This document shows, piece after piece, positions 1 to 5,552 of a stretch of DNA of 8,754 nucleotides. Positions within the stretch are counted from its first letter, which is position 1. Every line of letters begins with the position of its first letter. Made by a program: the position numbers and the translations under genes. The notes below the pieces were generated by a model. It was not told the DNA's origin, made no database searches, and saw only the letters and a list, made by a program, of their open reading frames with translations. This DNA is from an uncultured Eubacteriales bacterium (GTDB lineage: Bacteria > Bacillota > Clostridia > Oscillospirales > Oscillospiraceae): positions 1 to 8,754 of the forward strand of contig USMI01000077.1 of assembly GCA_900555735.1 (NCBI GenBank). The letters are read 5' to 3'.

Positions 1-1406
1 GTGACGCCCACCAGTCTCAGGCGGCCACCCGTATGACCATCGAGGACATGCTGCCGGCGCTGGAGCTGCTGGACTCCATCGGCTACTACTCGCTGGAGTG
101 CTGGGGCGGCGCAACCTTCGACGCCTGCATGCGCTTCCTGAACGAGGACCCGTGGGAGCGTCTGCGCACCATCCGCAAGCATGTGAAGAACACCAAGCTG
201 CAAATGCTGTTCCGCGGCCAGAACATTCTGGGCTACAAGCACTATGCCGACGATGTGGTGGACGCCTTCTGCGCCAAGAGCATTGAAAACGGCATCGACA
301 TCATCCGTATCTTCGACGCGCTCAACGATGTGCGCAATCTGGAGCAGGCCATCAAGTCCACCAAGAAGTACGGCGGACAGGTGGAGGCCACCCTCAGCTA
401 CACCATGTCCCCCATCCACAACGAGGCCTATTTCGTGAAGCTGGCCAAGGAGCTGGAGGAGATGGGTGCGGACATGATCTGCATTAAGGATATGGCCAAC
501 CTCCTGCTGCCCATGGACGCCTACTCTCTGGTGAAGGCCCTCAAGGAAACGGTGAAGGTCCCCATCCATCTGCACACCCACAACACCTCCGGTACCGGCG
601 ACATGACGCTGCTGATGGCGGCCTATGCCGGTGTGGATATCGTGGACACCGCCCTCTCCCCCATGGCCAACGGCACCAGTCAGCCCGCCACCGAGTCTCT
701 GGTGGCCACGCTGAAGGGCACCGTCCGTGACACGGGCCTTGATCTGGGCAAGATGTCCGACGCCGCCGTCCATTTCCGCAAGGTGGCGCAGCGTTTGCAG
801 GATGCAGGCATTCTCGATCCCAAGGTGCTGCGGGTGGACACCAACACGCTGCTGTATCAGGTGCCGGGCGGTATGCTTAGCAACCTGATCTCCCAGCTGA
901 AGCAGGCCGGGAAAGAGGACAAATATTATGATGTGCTGGCGGAGATCCCCCGCGTCCGCAAGGACTTCGGCTATCCCCCGCTGGTCACCCCCTCCTCTCA
1001 GATCGTGGGCACGCAGGCCGTGATGAACATCATCATGGGCGAGCGGTACAAGACCTTCCCCAAGGAGAGCCGCGCCATGCTCAAGGGCGAATACGGCAAG
1101 CTGCCCGGCGAGGTGAACGAGGAAGTCCGCGCCAAGGCGGGCATCGCCCCCGAGGATGTCATCACCTGCCGTCCCGCCGACCTGCTGGAGCCGGAGCTGG
1201 AGAAGTACCGCACCGAGTACAAGGACATCGCCAAGAGCGACGAGGACGTGCTGAGCCTTGCTCTGTTCCCGCAGGTGGCTCCCAAGTTCATTGAGAAGCG
1301 GGATCACCCCGTGGCCGAAACCGCCCCCACGGCAGCTCCCGCCGCCCCGAAGCCCGCCGTCGACCCCAACGCCGTCCGCGAGCTCTACGTGGAGTGGAAG
1401 GGATAA
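1..1406 (+). CDS. oadA: Oxaloacetate decarboxylase alpha subunit / pyruvate carboxylase subunit B (carboxyltransferase), 5'-partial
   Basis: This enzyme subunit transfers a carboxyl group between oxaloacetate and the biotin of a partner carrier protein, in a TIM-barrel carboxyltransferase domain. The gene is open at the left edge: codons are in frame from base 3 and begin DAHQSQAATRM, the metal-binding start of the barrel in this family, so only a short N-terminal piece is missing. Counting from the Met at 33, the likely carboxylated lysine is in ICIKDMA (Lys152) and the metal-binding histidines are in HLHTH (181 and 183). GTSQPATES is at about 214-222. The PYC_OADA conserved domain follows to about residue 425. 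The C-terminus is an Ala/Pro-rich tail that ends YVEWKG, with no biotinyl MKM motif, so a separate biotin carrier is expected elsewhere. The motif reads HNTSG where many relatives have HDTSG. The sequence alone cannot separate OadA from PycB or a related decarboxylase. Confidence 0.85.
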   Translation, partial: DAHQSQAATRMTIEDMLPALELLDSIGYYSLECWGGATFDACMRFLNEDPWERLRTIRKHVKNTKLQMLFRGQNILGYKHYADDVVDAFCAKSIENGIDIIRIFDALNDVRNLEQAIKSTKKYGGQVEATLSYTMSPIHNEAYFVKLAKELEEMGADMICIKDMANLLLPMDAYSLVKALKETVKVPIHLHTHNTSGTGDMTLLMAAYAGVDIVDTALSPMANGTSQPATESLVATLKGTVRDTGLDLGKMSDAAVHFRKVAQRLQDAGILDPKVLRVDTNTLLYQVPGGMLSNLISQLKQAGKEDKYYDVLAEIPRVRKDFGYPPLVTPSSQIVGTQAVMNIIMGERYKTFPKESRAMLKGEYGKLPGEVNEEVRAKAGIAPEDVITCRPADLLEPELEKYRTEYKDIAKSDEDVLSLALFPQVAPKFIEKRDHPVAETAPTAAPAAPKPAVDPNAVRELYVEWKG

Positions 1407-1419
1407 AACTTCTGTTTAT

Positions 1420-1460
1420 AAAAATACGCCGGTCAATACGACCGGTGTATTTTTCTTTTT
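1420..1460 (+). terminator. Intrinsic terminator of the oadA transcript
   Basis: The arms 1420-1434 and 1440-1454 form a 15-bp stem with one G-T wobble and a 5-nt loop (AATAC). The T-rich run TTTTTCTTTTT (1450-1460) follows. It begins 14 nt after the oadA stop codon and ends 24 nt before the next promoter. Confidence 0.9.
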
Positions 1461-1483
1461 GCGAAATTTTTCAAAAAAATATG

Positions 1484-1512
1484 TTGACTATTTCGCACAT
1501 TTCTGCTATTAT
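1484..1512 (+). promoter_or_regulatory. Sigma-A type promoter of the membrane protein/xre operon
   Basis: The -35 box TTGACT (1484-1489) and -10 box TATTAT (1507-1512) are separated by exactly 17 nt. Transcription would start near 1519, about 45 nt before the ATG at 1565. The spacer and the -10 region lie inside an inverted repeat that is annotated separately. Confidence 0.85.
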
Positions 1513-1526
1513 GAAAGTGCGAAATA
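1489..1526. promoter_or_regulatory. Inverted-repeat operator candidate over the promoter
   Basis: TATTTCGCAC (1489-1498) and GTGCGAAATA (1517-1526) are a perfect 10-bp inverted repeat with an 18-bp centre. The repeat covers the promoter spacer, the -10 box and the expected start site. A further half-site, TGCGAAAT, lies at 1460-1467 just upstream. Position and symmetry suit a repressor site, and the obvious candidate is the XRE protein encoded by the second gene of the operon (autoregulation). The symmetry is seen directly; the regulator is inferred. Confidence 0.6.
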
Positions 1527-1564
1527 TATCACATGCTTATCAAATCATACAAGGAGGGCACACC

Positions 1565-1993
1565 ATGGAGCGTACAAAAAACATTCGAAGCCGAAGCATT
1601 TACTCAAAGCTGTGGGGCCGGGTCATGACCTGCGGCTATCTGTTTCTTCTTTCGCTATTGAAATGTCTTGCCGGTGTTTCATCCGCAACGATCAGCAACA
1701 TTTGGACGGTCGGCGCCATCGCATTGGTTCTGTTCGCTATTTATCAGGCCGTCGTCCCACTGGAGACCGAGGATGAAATGGTCATGACCCTCTACGCCAA
1801 AGCCAATGCGCTGTCCGACACCATTACACAGATTGGACTGACGGTCATTGCCTGCTTGCTGTGCGTGCGGTATTATCAGCATGACTTTTCCATTCCGTCC
1901 GAGGCGGTGGTAGCCGTGATCACCGGGCTCATGCTTCTAGTGGCGGTCATCCGCCTGATCTCCGTATTCTACAACAGCAGAAGGGGTGTATGA
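1565..1993 (+). CDS. Small four-helix membrane protein of unknown function, partner of an XRE regulator
   Basis: I do not recognise a named family with certainty. The product is 142 residues. A basic N-terminus (KNIRSRSIYSKLWGR) is followed by four predicted membrane helices at about residues 20-39, 44-64, 84-104 and 113-136, with a short charged loop (LETEDEM) between helices 2 and 3 and a short basic end (NSRRGV). The start at 1565 is chosen because AAGGAGGG (1551-1558) lies 6 nt upstream; an earlier in-frame ATG at 1394 lies inside the oadA end and before the promoter. The stop overlaps the first ATG of the XRE gene (ATGA, 1990-1993), which implies co-translation. Pairs of a small multi-helix membrane protein and an XRE regulator are common in Firmicutes and resemble DUF2178-type pairs, usually with no assigned role. 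Its base composition is lower in GC than the neighbouring housekeeping genes. Confidence 0.75.
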   Translation: MERTKNIRSRSIYSKLWGRVMTCGYLFLLSLLKCLAGVSSATISNIWTVGAIALVLFAIYQAVVPLETEDEMVMTLYAKANALSDTITQIGLTVIACLLCVRYYQHDFSIPSEAVVAVITGLMLLVAVIRLISVFYNSRRGV

Positions 1994-2205
1994 CCATGCC
2001 CACCCATATCGTTGCCAATATCAAGTTCTATCGTGACAAGTTCAACGTCACCCAAAAGGAACTGGCGGAAGCCGTCAACGTCCGGCGCGAGACCATCGTT
2101 AATCTCGAAAACGGCAAATATAACCCCTCCCTGAAGCTGGGTATGGAGATCGCGCAGTTTTTTGGTGTTACTGTGGAAGAGATTTTTGCGCTGCAACAGG
2201 ATTGA
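1990..2205 (+). CDS. Small XRE-family (Cro/C1-type) transcriptional regulator
   Basis: This is a 71-residue protein (69 if started at the second ATG, 1996) that is almost entirely one HTH_3 domain. The recognition region runs from TQKELAEAVNV through RRETIVNLENGKYNPS (residues 21-47), and the ending GVTVEEIFAL is typical of short YgzD-like regulators. Such proteins bind operators as dimers and have no separate ligand domain. AGAAGGGG (1979-1986) gives 3 nt to the ATG at 1990 and 9 nt to the one at 1996, so 1996 is better placed for free initiation. The 1990 codon overlaps the preceding stop and would use translational coupling. As the last gene of the operon, it probably represses its own promoter through the inverted repeat at 1489-1526. 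The mntP promoter starts inside its last codons. Confidence 0.88.
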   Translation: MTMPTHIVANIKFYRDKFNVTQKELAEAVNVRRETIVNLENGKYNPSLKLGMEIAQFFGVTVEEIFALQQD

Positions 2206-2230
2206 CTTTCCCTCCCCTATCTGCTATACT
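2202..2230 (+). promoter_or_regulatory. Promoter of the mntP riboswitch transcript
   Basis: TTGACT (2202-2207) and TATACT (2225-2230) are separated by 17 nt. The -35 box contains the TGA stop codon of the xre gene (2203-2205). The predicted start near 2237 is a few bases before the conserved GGGAGTAG of the riboswitch, which supports the assignment. Confidence 0.85.
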
Positions 2231-2235
2231 GACAT

Positions 2236-2364
2236 CTATTGAGGGAGTAGTCGGCGCAGATCGTGCGCGGTATGCCAACATACTGGCAAACGCCTGGTAT
2301 ACCTTAATTGATGAGACTCATACAGTCGGAAGGCCGTATGTGTCTCAGGTTAGCAAGCGCTTAC
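2236..2364 (+). ncRNA. yybP-ykoY manganese riboswitch aptamer
   Basis: The leader of mntP carries the yybP-ykoY signature GGGAGTAG (2243-2250). An AACATACT loop segment (2277-2284) is closed by GCC/GGC. A long helix forms between 2313-2323 (GAGACTCATAC) and 2336-2346 (GTATGTGTCTC), with one mismatch, and the 3' part contains TTAGCAAG (2350-2357). This class senses Mn2+ and switches on Mn2+ exporters, which fits the downstream gene exactly. The closing helix P1 is weak by eye: GAG at 2241-2243 can pair with CTT at 2360-2362, and its 3' side runs towards the first bases of the terminator stem. That suggests metal-dependent antitermination. Class and partner are firm; the detailed folding is inferred. 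Confidence 0.88.
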
Positions 2365-2396
2365 ATGAGCGGATACGGATCGTATCCGCTCATTTT
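2365..2396 (+). terminator. Riboswitch-controlled intrinsic terminator before mntP
   Basis: ATGAGCGGATAC (2365-2376) and GTATCCGCTCAT (2382-2393) form a perfect 12-bp stem with a GGATC loop, followed by TTTT (2393-2396). It lies directly after the aptamer and 20 nt before the mntP start codon, so it is the likely expression platform. Without Mn2+ it would stop transcription. Confidence 0.85.
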
Positions 2397-2416
2397 ATAT
2401 GTGTGAGGGAGTTACT

Positions 2417-3004
2417 ATGGGATTTCTGGAACTGTTTTTGCTGGCGGTGGGACTGAGTATGGACGCCTTCGCCGTGTCGGTGTGCAAGGGCCTTGCCATG
2501 CAGAAGGTCACCTTCCGCGGTGCCGCCATCTGCGGCGTGTGGTTCGGCGGCTTTCAGGCGCTGATGCCCTTTATCGGCTATCTGCTGGGCGCTGGGTTTG
2601 AAAAGTACATCAACGCCGTGGCATCGTGGATCGCCTTTTTGCTGCTGGCACTGATCGGCGGCAACATGATCCGCGAGGCACTCAGCAAGGAGGAGGAAAA
2701 CGCCTCCGCCGCGCTGGATGTGAAAACCATGTTCCTGATGGCGGTGGCCACCAGCATCGACGCGCTGGCCGTGGGCATCACCTTCGCCTGCGTGCCGGTG
2801 GAGATCATGGCCGCCAGCCAGCTGATGAACACCGTCGTGGCCGTCTGCCTTATCGGCCTGACCACCTTCATCATCTCCTGCCTCGGCGTCAAGGCCGGCA
2901 GCGTGTTCGGCGCCCGCTACAAGTCCAAGGCGGAGTTCGTGGGCGGTGCGATCCTGATCCTCATCGGCGTCAAGATCCTGCTGGAGCATCTGGGAGTACT
3001 GTAA
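2417..3004 (+). CDS. mntP: Manganese efflux pump MntP
   Basis: MntP is a cytoplasmic-membrane Mn2+ exporter of the DUF204 family that protects the cell from manganese excess. The product is 195 residues, close to the 188 of the E. coli protein, with six predicted membrane helices in two related halves. The two halves show the paired signature: SMDAFAVSV (Asp16) and TSIDALAVGI (Asp115). These acidic residues lie in the membrane and are important in the family. The start at 2417 is chosen because GAGGGAG (2405-2411) lies 5 nt upstream; an in-frame ATG at 2399 overlaps the terminator tail and lacks a ribosome site. The gene has its own promoter at 2202 and a yybP-ykoY leader, so expression should rise with Mn2+. 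It is transcribed towards the SRP operon and ends 7 nt before a shared terminator. Confidence 0.95.
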   Translation: MGFLELFLLAVGLSMDAFAVSVCKGLAMQKVTFRGAAICGVWFGGFQALMPFIGYLLGAGFEKYINAVASWIAFLLLALIGGNMIREALSKEEENASAALDVKTMFLMAVATSIDALAVGITFACVPVEIMAASQLMNTVVAVCLIGLTTFIISCLGVKAGSVFGARYKSKAEFVGGAILILIGVKILLEHLGVL

Positions 3005-3011
3005 AAAAGCT

Positions 3012-3047
3012 AAAAAATCAGGCATCCTGACGGATGCCTGGTTTTTT
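3012..3047. terminator. Bidirectional terminator between mntP and khpA
   Basis: The arms 3012-3027 and 3032-3047 form a 16-bp stem with one wobble and a TGAC loop. Six A's form the left edge and six T's the right edge, so it can terminate mntP on the plus strand and the ylxM-ffh-rpsP-khpA transcript on the minus strand. It fills most of the 55-nt gap between the two convergent stop codons. Confidence 0.9.
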
Positions 3048-3059
3048 AATTGACCTGTT

Positions 3060-3290
3060 TCAGTCAACGATATCCACAGAAACTTTGGCGCCTGTACGCT
3101 GGGCGTAGGAGCGCACCACGGTGCGGATCTCCTTGGCGATGCGGCCCTGACGGCCGATCACCTTGCCCATATCCTCGGGGGCAACGCGCAGCTCCAGCGT
3201 CAGCTCGTCGCCATTCTCGACCTCGGTCACGGTGACCTGATCGGGATGCTGGACGAGGCTTCTGGCGATATAGAGCAGCAATTCCTTCAT
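3060..3290 (-). CDS. khpA: KH-domain RNA-binding protein KhpA (YlqC family)
   Basis: The protein is 76 residues, a single type II KH domain. The GXXG loop that grips RNA is GRQG (residues 46-49) within VIGRQGRIAKEIR. In other Firmicutes KhpA forms a dimer with KhpB/EloR and binds many small RNAs and mRNAs, with effects on cell division and elongation; this is family knowledge, not visible here. The gene lies 15 nt after the rpsP stop, with GAGGG about 6 nt before the ATG at 3290, which is the standard rpsP-ylqC order. In many relatives rimM, trmD and rplS follow; here the operon ends at the bidirectional terminator instead. Confidence 0.93.
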   Translation of the reverse strand: MKELLLYIARSLVQHPDQVTVTEVENGDELTLELRVAPEDMGKVIGRQGRIAKEIRTVVRSYAQRTGAKVSVDIVD

Positions 3291-3305
3291 GGCTTGCCCT
3301 CGGAC

Positions 3306-3545
3306 TTACAGAACGTCGACCTTCTTCAGCAGGGCGCGGACGGTATCGGTGGGCTGAGCGCCGGTCTTGATCCACTCGCGGGCGCGGTCGGCGTCGATCT
3401 TGATCTCGGCGGGGTTCACGCAGGGATTGTAAGTGCCGATCTCCTCGATGAAGCGGCCATCACGGGGATAGCGGCTGTCAGCGACGACCATGCGGTAGTA
3501 AGGAGCCTTCTTGGCGCCCATTCTTCTCAGTCTGATCTTAACCAT
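3306..3545 (-). CDS. rpsP: 30S ribosomal protein S16
   Basis: S16 binds 16S rRNA in the body of the 30S subunit and is needed for its assembly. The product is 79 residues and opens with the family signature MVKIRLRRMGAKKAPYY, followed by RYPRDGRFIEEIGTYNP and IDADRAREWIKTGAQPTDTV. The start at 3545 is chosen over an in-frame ATG at 3581 because GGAGG lies 8 nt upstream on the minus strand and because the protein family starts at this Met. It is the third gene of the ylxM-ffh-rpsP-khpA operon, 57 nt after ffh; I see no feature in that gap apart from the ribosome site. Confidence 0.97.
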   Translation of the reverse strand: MVKIRLRRMGAKKAPYYRMVVADSRYPRDGRFIEEIGTYNPCVNPAEIKIDADRAREWIKTGAQPTDTVRALLKKVDVL

Positions 3546-3602
3546 GGTTTTTTCCTCCAAAATAAATAATTTGTTTGTCATGTATCATAAATGCCGGGGC
3601 AC

Positions 3603-4979
3603 TTATTTCAGTCTCTTCTTGCGGCCGAAGCCCTTCATGCTGCTGCCGCCGCCCATCAGGCCGCTCAGTGCGCCCATGCCCCGCTTGCCGCGGGTCAGGG
3701 CCTTGGTCATCTGCTGCATGGCCTCAAAGCCCTTCAGCAGCCGGTTCACGTCCGACACCTGCTGGCCGCAGCCTGCCGCGATGCGGCGCTTGCGGCTGGC
3801 GTTAAGGATCTGGGGATTCTCACGCTCCTGTAAGGTCATGGACTGGATGATGGCCTTGGTACGGGCGAACTGCTTGGGGTCGATCTGGTCGGGGTCGAAG
3901 CCCTTGGCCATGTTGCCCGGCAGCATGCTGGCGATCTGGCTCAGGTCGCCCATGTTCTGCAGCTGCTCCAGCTGATCCAGATAGTCACTGAGTGTCAGGC
4001 GGTTCTTCCGCAGCTTCTCCTCCAGCTTCTTGGCCTGCTGTTCGTCATACTGCTGCTCGGCCTTCTCAATGAAGGACAGCATGTCGCCCATGCCCAGAAT
4101 ACGGGAGGCCATGCGGTCGGGGTGGAACAGCTCGATCATATCCAGCTTTTCGCCGGTACCCACGAACTTGATGGGCTTGCCGGTAGCCGCCCGGATGGAC
4201 AGGGCCGCGCCGCCGCGGGCGTCACCGTCCAGCTTGGTCAGCATCACGCCGTCGATGCCCAGCGCGTCGTCAAAGGCCTTGGCGGCGTTGACGGCGTCCT
4301 GGCCGGTCATGGCGTCCACCACCAGCAATATCTCGTTGGGCTTCACTGCGGACTTGATGTTCCGCAGCTCGTCCATCAGCGTCTCGTCGATGTGCAAACG
4401 GCCGGCGGTATCCAGAAACACCATGTCGTTGCCGTGGTCGGCGGCGTATTTTACCGCCTCCCTGGCGATGGTCACGGGGTCGATCTGCCCCATTTCAAAC
4501 ACAGGGATATCCAGCTGCTTGCCCACCACCTGTAACTGTGTGATGGCGGCGGGACGGTACACGTCGCAGGCCACCAGCAGCGGGCGCTTGCCGAACTGGC
4601 GGCGCATCAGGCCCGCCAGCTTTGCGCCGTTGGTGGTCTTACCAGCGCCCTGAAGGCCCACCATCATGACCACGGTGGGGCCGCGGTTGGCGGTGGTGAT
4701 CTTGGCGTTGGTGCTGCCCATCAGCTTGGTCAGCTCTTCGTTGACGATCTTGATGATCTGCTGGGCGGGGGTCAGGCTTTCCAGCACGTCGCTGCCCACG
4801 CAGCGCTCGGTGACCTGCGCCACGAAGTCCTTGACCACCTTATAGCTGACGTCGGCCTCCAGCAGGGCCAGACGCACCTCCCGCATACCGGTACGGACGT
4901 CGGCCTCGGTCAGGCGGCCCTTGCCACGCAGGCTCTTGAATACGGCGTTTAATTTTTCGGACAATCCTTCAAAGGCCAT
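3603..4979 (-). CDS. ffh: Signal recognition particle protein Ffh (SRP54)
   Basis: Ffh is the GTPase core of the bacterial signal recognition particle. It binds 4.5S/6S RNA and signal sequences of nascent membrane proteins, then docks with FtsY at the membrane. The 458 residues show an N domain (about 1-90), a G domain with P-loop GLQGAGKT (108-115), DTAGR (190-194) and TKLDGD (248-253), and a methionine-rich M domain (about 300-430). The M-domain RNA-binding signature ERENPQILNASRKRRIAAG covers 385-403. A Gly/Met/Lys-rich tail ends the protein. Length matches the family. The start at 4979 has AAGGAG 5 nt upstream, and that ribosome site overlaps the end of ylxM, whose stop lies only 2 nt before the ATG, so the two are likely translationally coupled. 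Confidence 0.98.
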   Translation of the reverse strand: MAFEGLSEKLNAVFKSLRGKGRLTEADVRTGMREVRLALLEADVSYKVVKDFVAQVTERCVGSDVLESLTPAQQIIKIVNEELTKLMGSTNAKITTANRGPTVVMMVGLQGAGKTTNGAKLAGLMRRQFGKRPLLVACDVYRPAAITQLQVVGKQLDIPVFEMGQIDPVTIAREAVKYAADHGNDMVFLDTAGRLHIDETLMDELRNIKSAVKPNEILLVVDAMTGQDAVNAAKAFDDALGIDGVMLTKLDGDARGGAALSIRAATGKPIKFVGTGEKLDMIELFHPDRMASRILGMGDMLSFIEKAEQQYDEQQAKKLEEKLRKNRLTLSDYLDQLEQLQNMGDLSQIASMLPGNMAKGFDPDQIDPKQFARTKAIIQSMTLQERENPQILNASRKRRIAAGCGQQVSDVNRLLKGFEAMQQMTKALTRGKRGMGALSGLMGGGSSMKGFGRKKRLK

Positions 4980-4981
4980 GT

Positions 4982-5347
4982 TTACTCCTTCAGCCCTTCG
5001 GCGTTTTCCAAAATGTCGGACACCAGCTTGTCCAGCTGGGGATTCTCATACTGGCGATAGTTGATGGTCTTGATCTGCTGTGCCGCCTCCTCGATGGCGG
5101 TGATCTTGGGCTGCATCTGCATAAAGCGGCGGATCAGGCCGGTTTTATCCTCGATCTCCTGCATGGCCGCCTCAGCCCGGACGATCACGTCCCGCACGCC
5201 CTGCCGGGAGATGCCGTAATTCTCGGCGATCTCGCCCAGAGACAGGTCCTCGTTATAGTACAGGTCGAAGAATTCCTTCTGCCTGTCGGTCAGGGTCTCG
5301 CCGTAAAAATCGAACAGCATGGTCATGCGGTAGGTCTGGTTTTTCAC
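4982..5347 (-). CDS. ylxM: YlxM/p13-like SRP-associated HTH protein (GTG start)
   Basis: This is a 121-residue protein of the UPF0122 family, encoded next to ffh in most Firmicutes. Residues about 17-62 form a sigma-70 region 4-like helix-turn-helix: LTDRQKEFFDLYYNEDL, then LGEIAENYGISRQGVRDVI. The rest is a helical tail. In streptococci YlxM associates with the SRP and modulates its GTPase; a role in targeting is inferred here from order and family. The start is a GTG at 5347, supported by AAGGGGAG 6 nt upstream. The first in-frame ATG would begin seven codons later without a comparable site. It is the first gene of its operon, with its promoter at 5415-5443 and a leader that can form alternative hairpins. 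Confidence 0.92.
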   Translation of the reverse strand: MKNQTYRMTMLFDFYGETLTDRQKEFFDLYYNEDLSLGEIAENYGISRQGVRDVIVRAEAAMQEIEDKTGLIRRFMQMQPKITAIEEAAQQIKTINYRQYENPQLDKLVSDILENAEGLKE

Positions 5348-5363
5348 GGATGGCTCCCCTTTC

Positions 5364-5405
5364 TGTAAAGCGTATCGCCTTTATGTAAAGTTTTCAACCT
5401 TTACA
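5364..5405 (-). promoter_or_regulatory. ylxM leader with competing 7-bp hairpin arms
   Basis: On the minus strand TGTAAAG (5405-5399) lies at the very start of the predicted transcript, and CTTTACA occurs twice after it (5390-5384 and 5370-5364). The first arm can pair perfectly with either copy. The second copy sits directly before the ylxM ribosome site and gives one extra G-T wobble pair. The repeats are seen; a regulatory role is only a possibility. Confidence 0.35.
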
Positions 5406-5414
5406 ACAGCAATT

Positions 5415-5443
5415 ATGATACACGATTTTGGGCCAAAAGTCAA
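5415..5443 (-). promoter_or_regulatory. Promoter of the ylxM-ffh-rpsP-khpA operon
   Basis: Read on the minus strand, TTGACT (5443-5438) and TATCAT (5420-5415) are separated by 17 nt. The predicted start near 5408 leaves a leader of about 60 nt before the ylxM GTG. No other promoter-like pair was seen between the genes of this operon. Confidence 0.82.
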
Positions 5444-5476
5444 GGCGAAATTCGCCGGTATGCCTGATTTTTTATA

Positions 5477-5508
5477 AGAAAAGGAGCGGTTTTCACCGCT
5501 CCTTTTCT
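5477..5508 (-). terminator. Intrinsic terminator downstream of thrC
   Basis: The arms 5477-5490 and 5495-5508 are a perfect 14-bp inverted repeat with a 4-nt loop. On the minus strand the 3' arm ends CCTTTTCT and is followed by TATAAAAAA. The T-tract is therefore partly inside the stem and imperfect. It lies 44 nt after the thrC stop and before the ylxM promoter. Confidence 0.8.
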
Positions 5509-5552
5509 GAATCGTGCTTTAGACGCCTCGCAGAGTTCACGCTGCGCAGATT

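Noticed and set aside
1394..1564. N-terminal extension of the membrane protein up to an ATG at 1394
   Set aside because: It would start inside oadA and pass through the terminator and the promoter; the strong ribosome site is at 1551-1558 for the ATG at 1565.
2390..3067. Minus-strand open frame opposite mntP
   Set aside because: The His/Gln/Gly/Asp-rich translation has no family, and it runs through the riboswitch terminator and the shared terminator. mntP has riboswitch and family support.
4030..4653. Plus-strand open frames opposite ffh
   Set aside because: They lie wholly within ffh, which has all SRP GTPase motifs; the composition is Ser/Ala/Met-rich with no ribosome site.
5509..5552. 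Possible extra gene or RNA after thrC
   Set aside because: The 44 nt between the thrC stop and its terminator show no frame, repeat or conserved RNA element.
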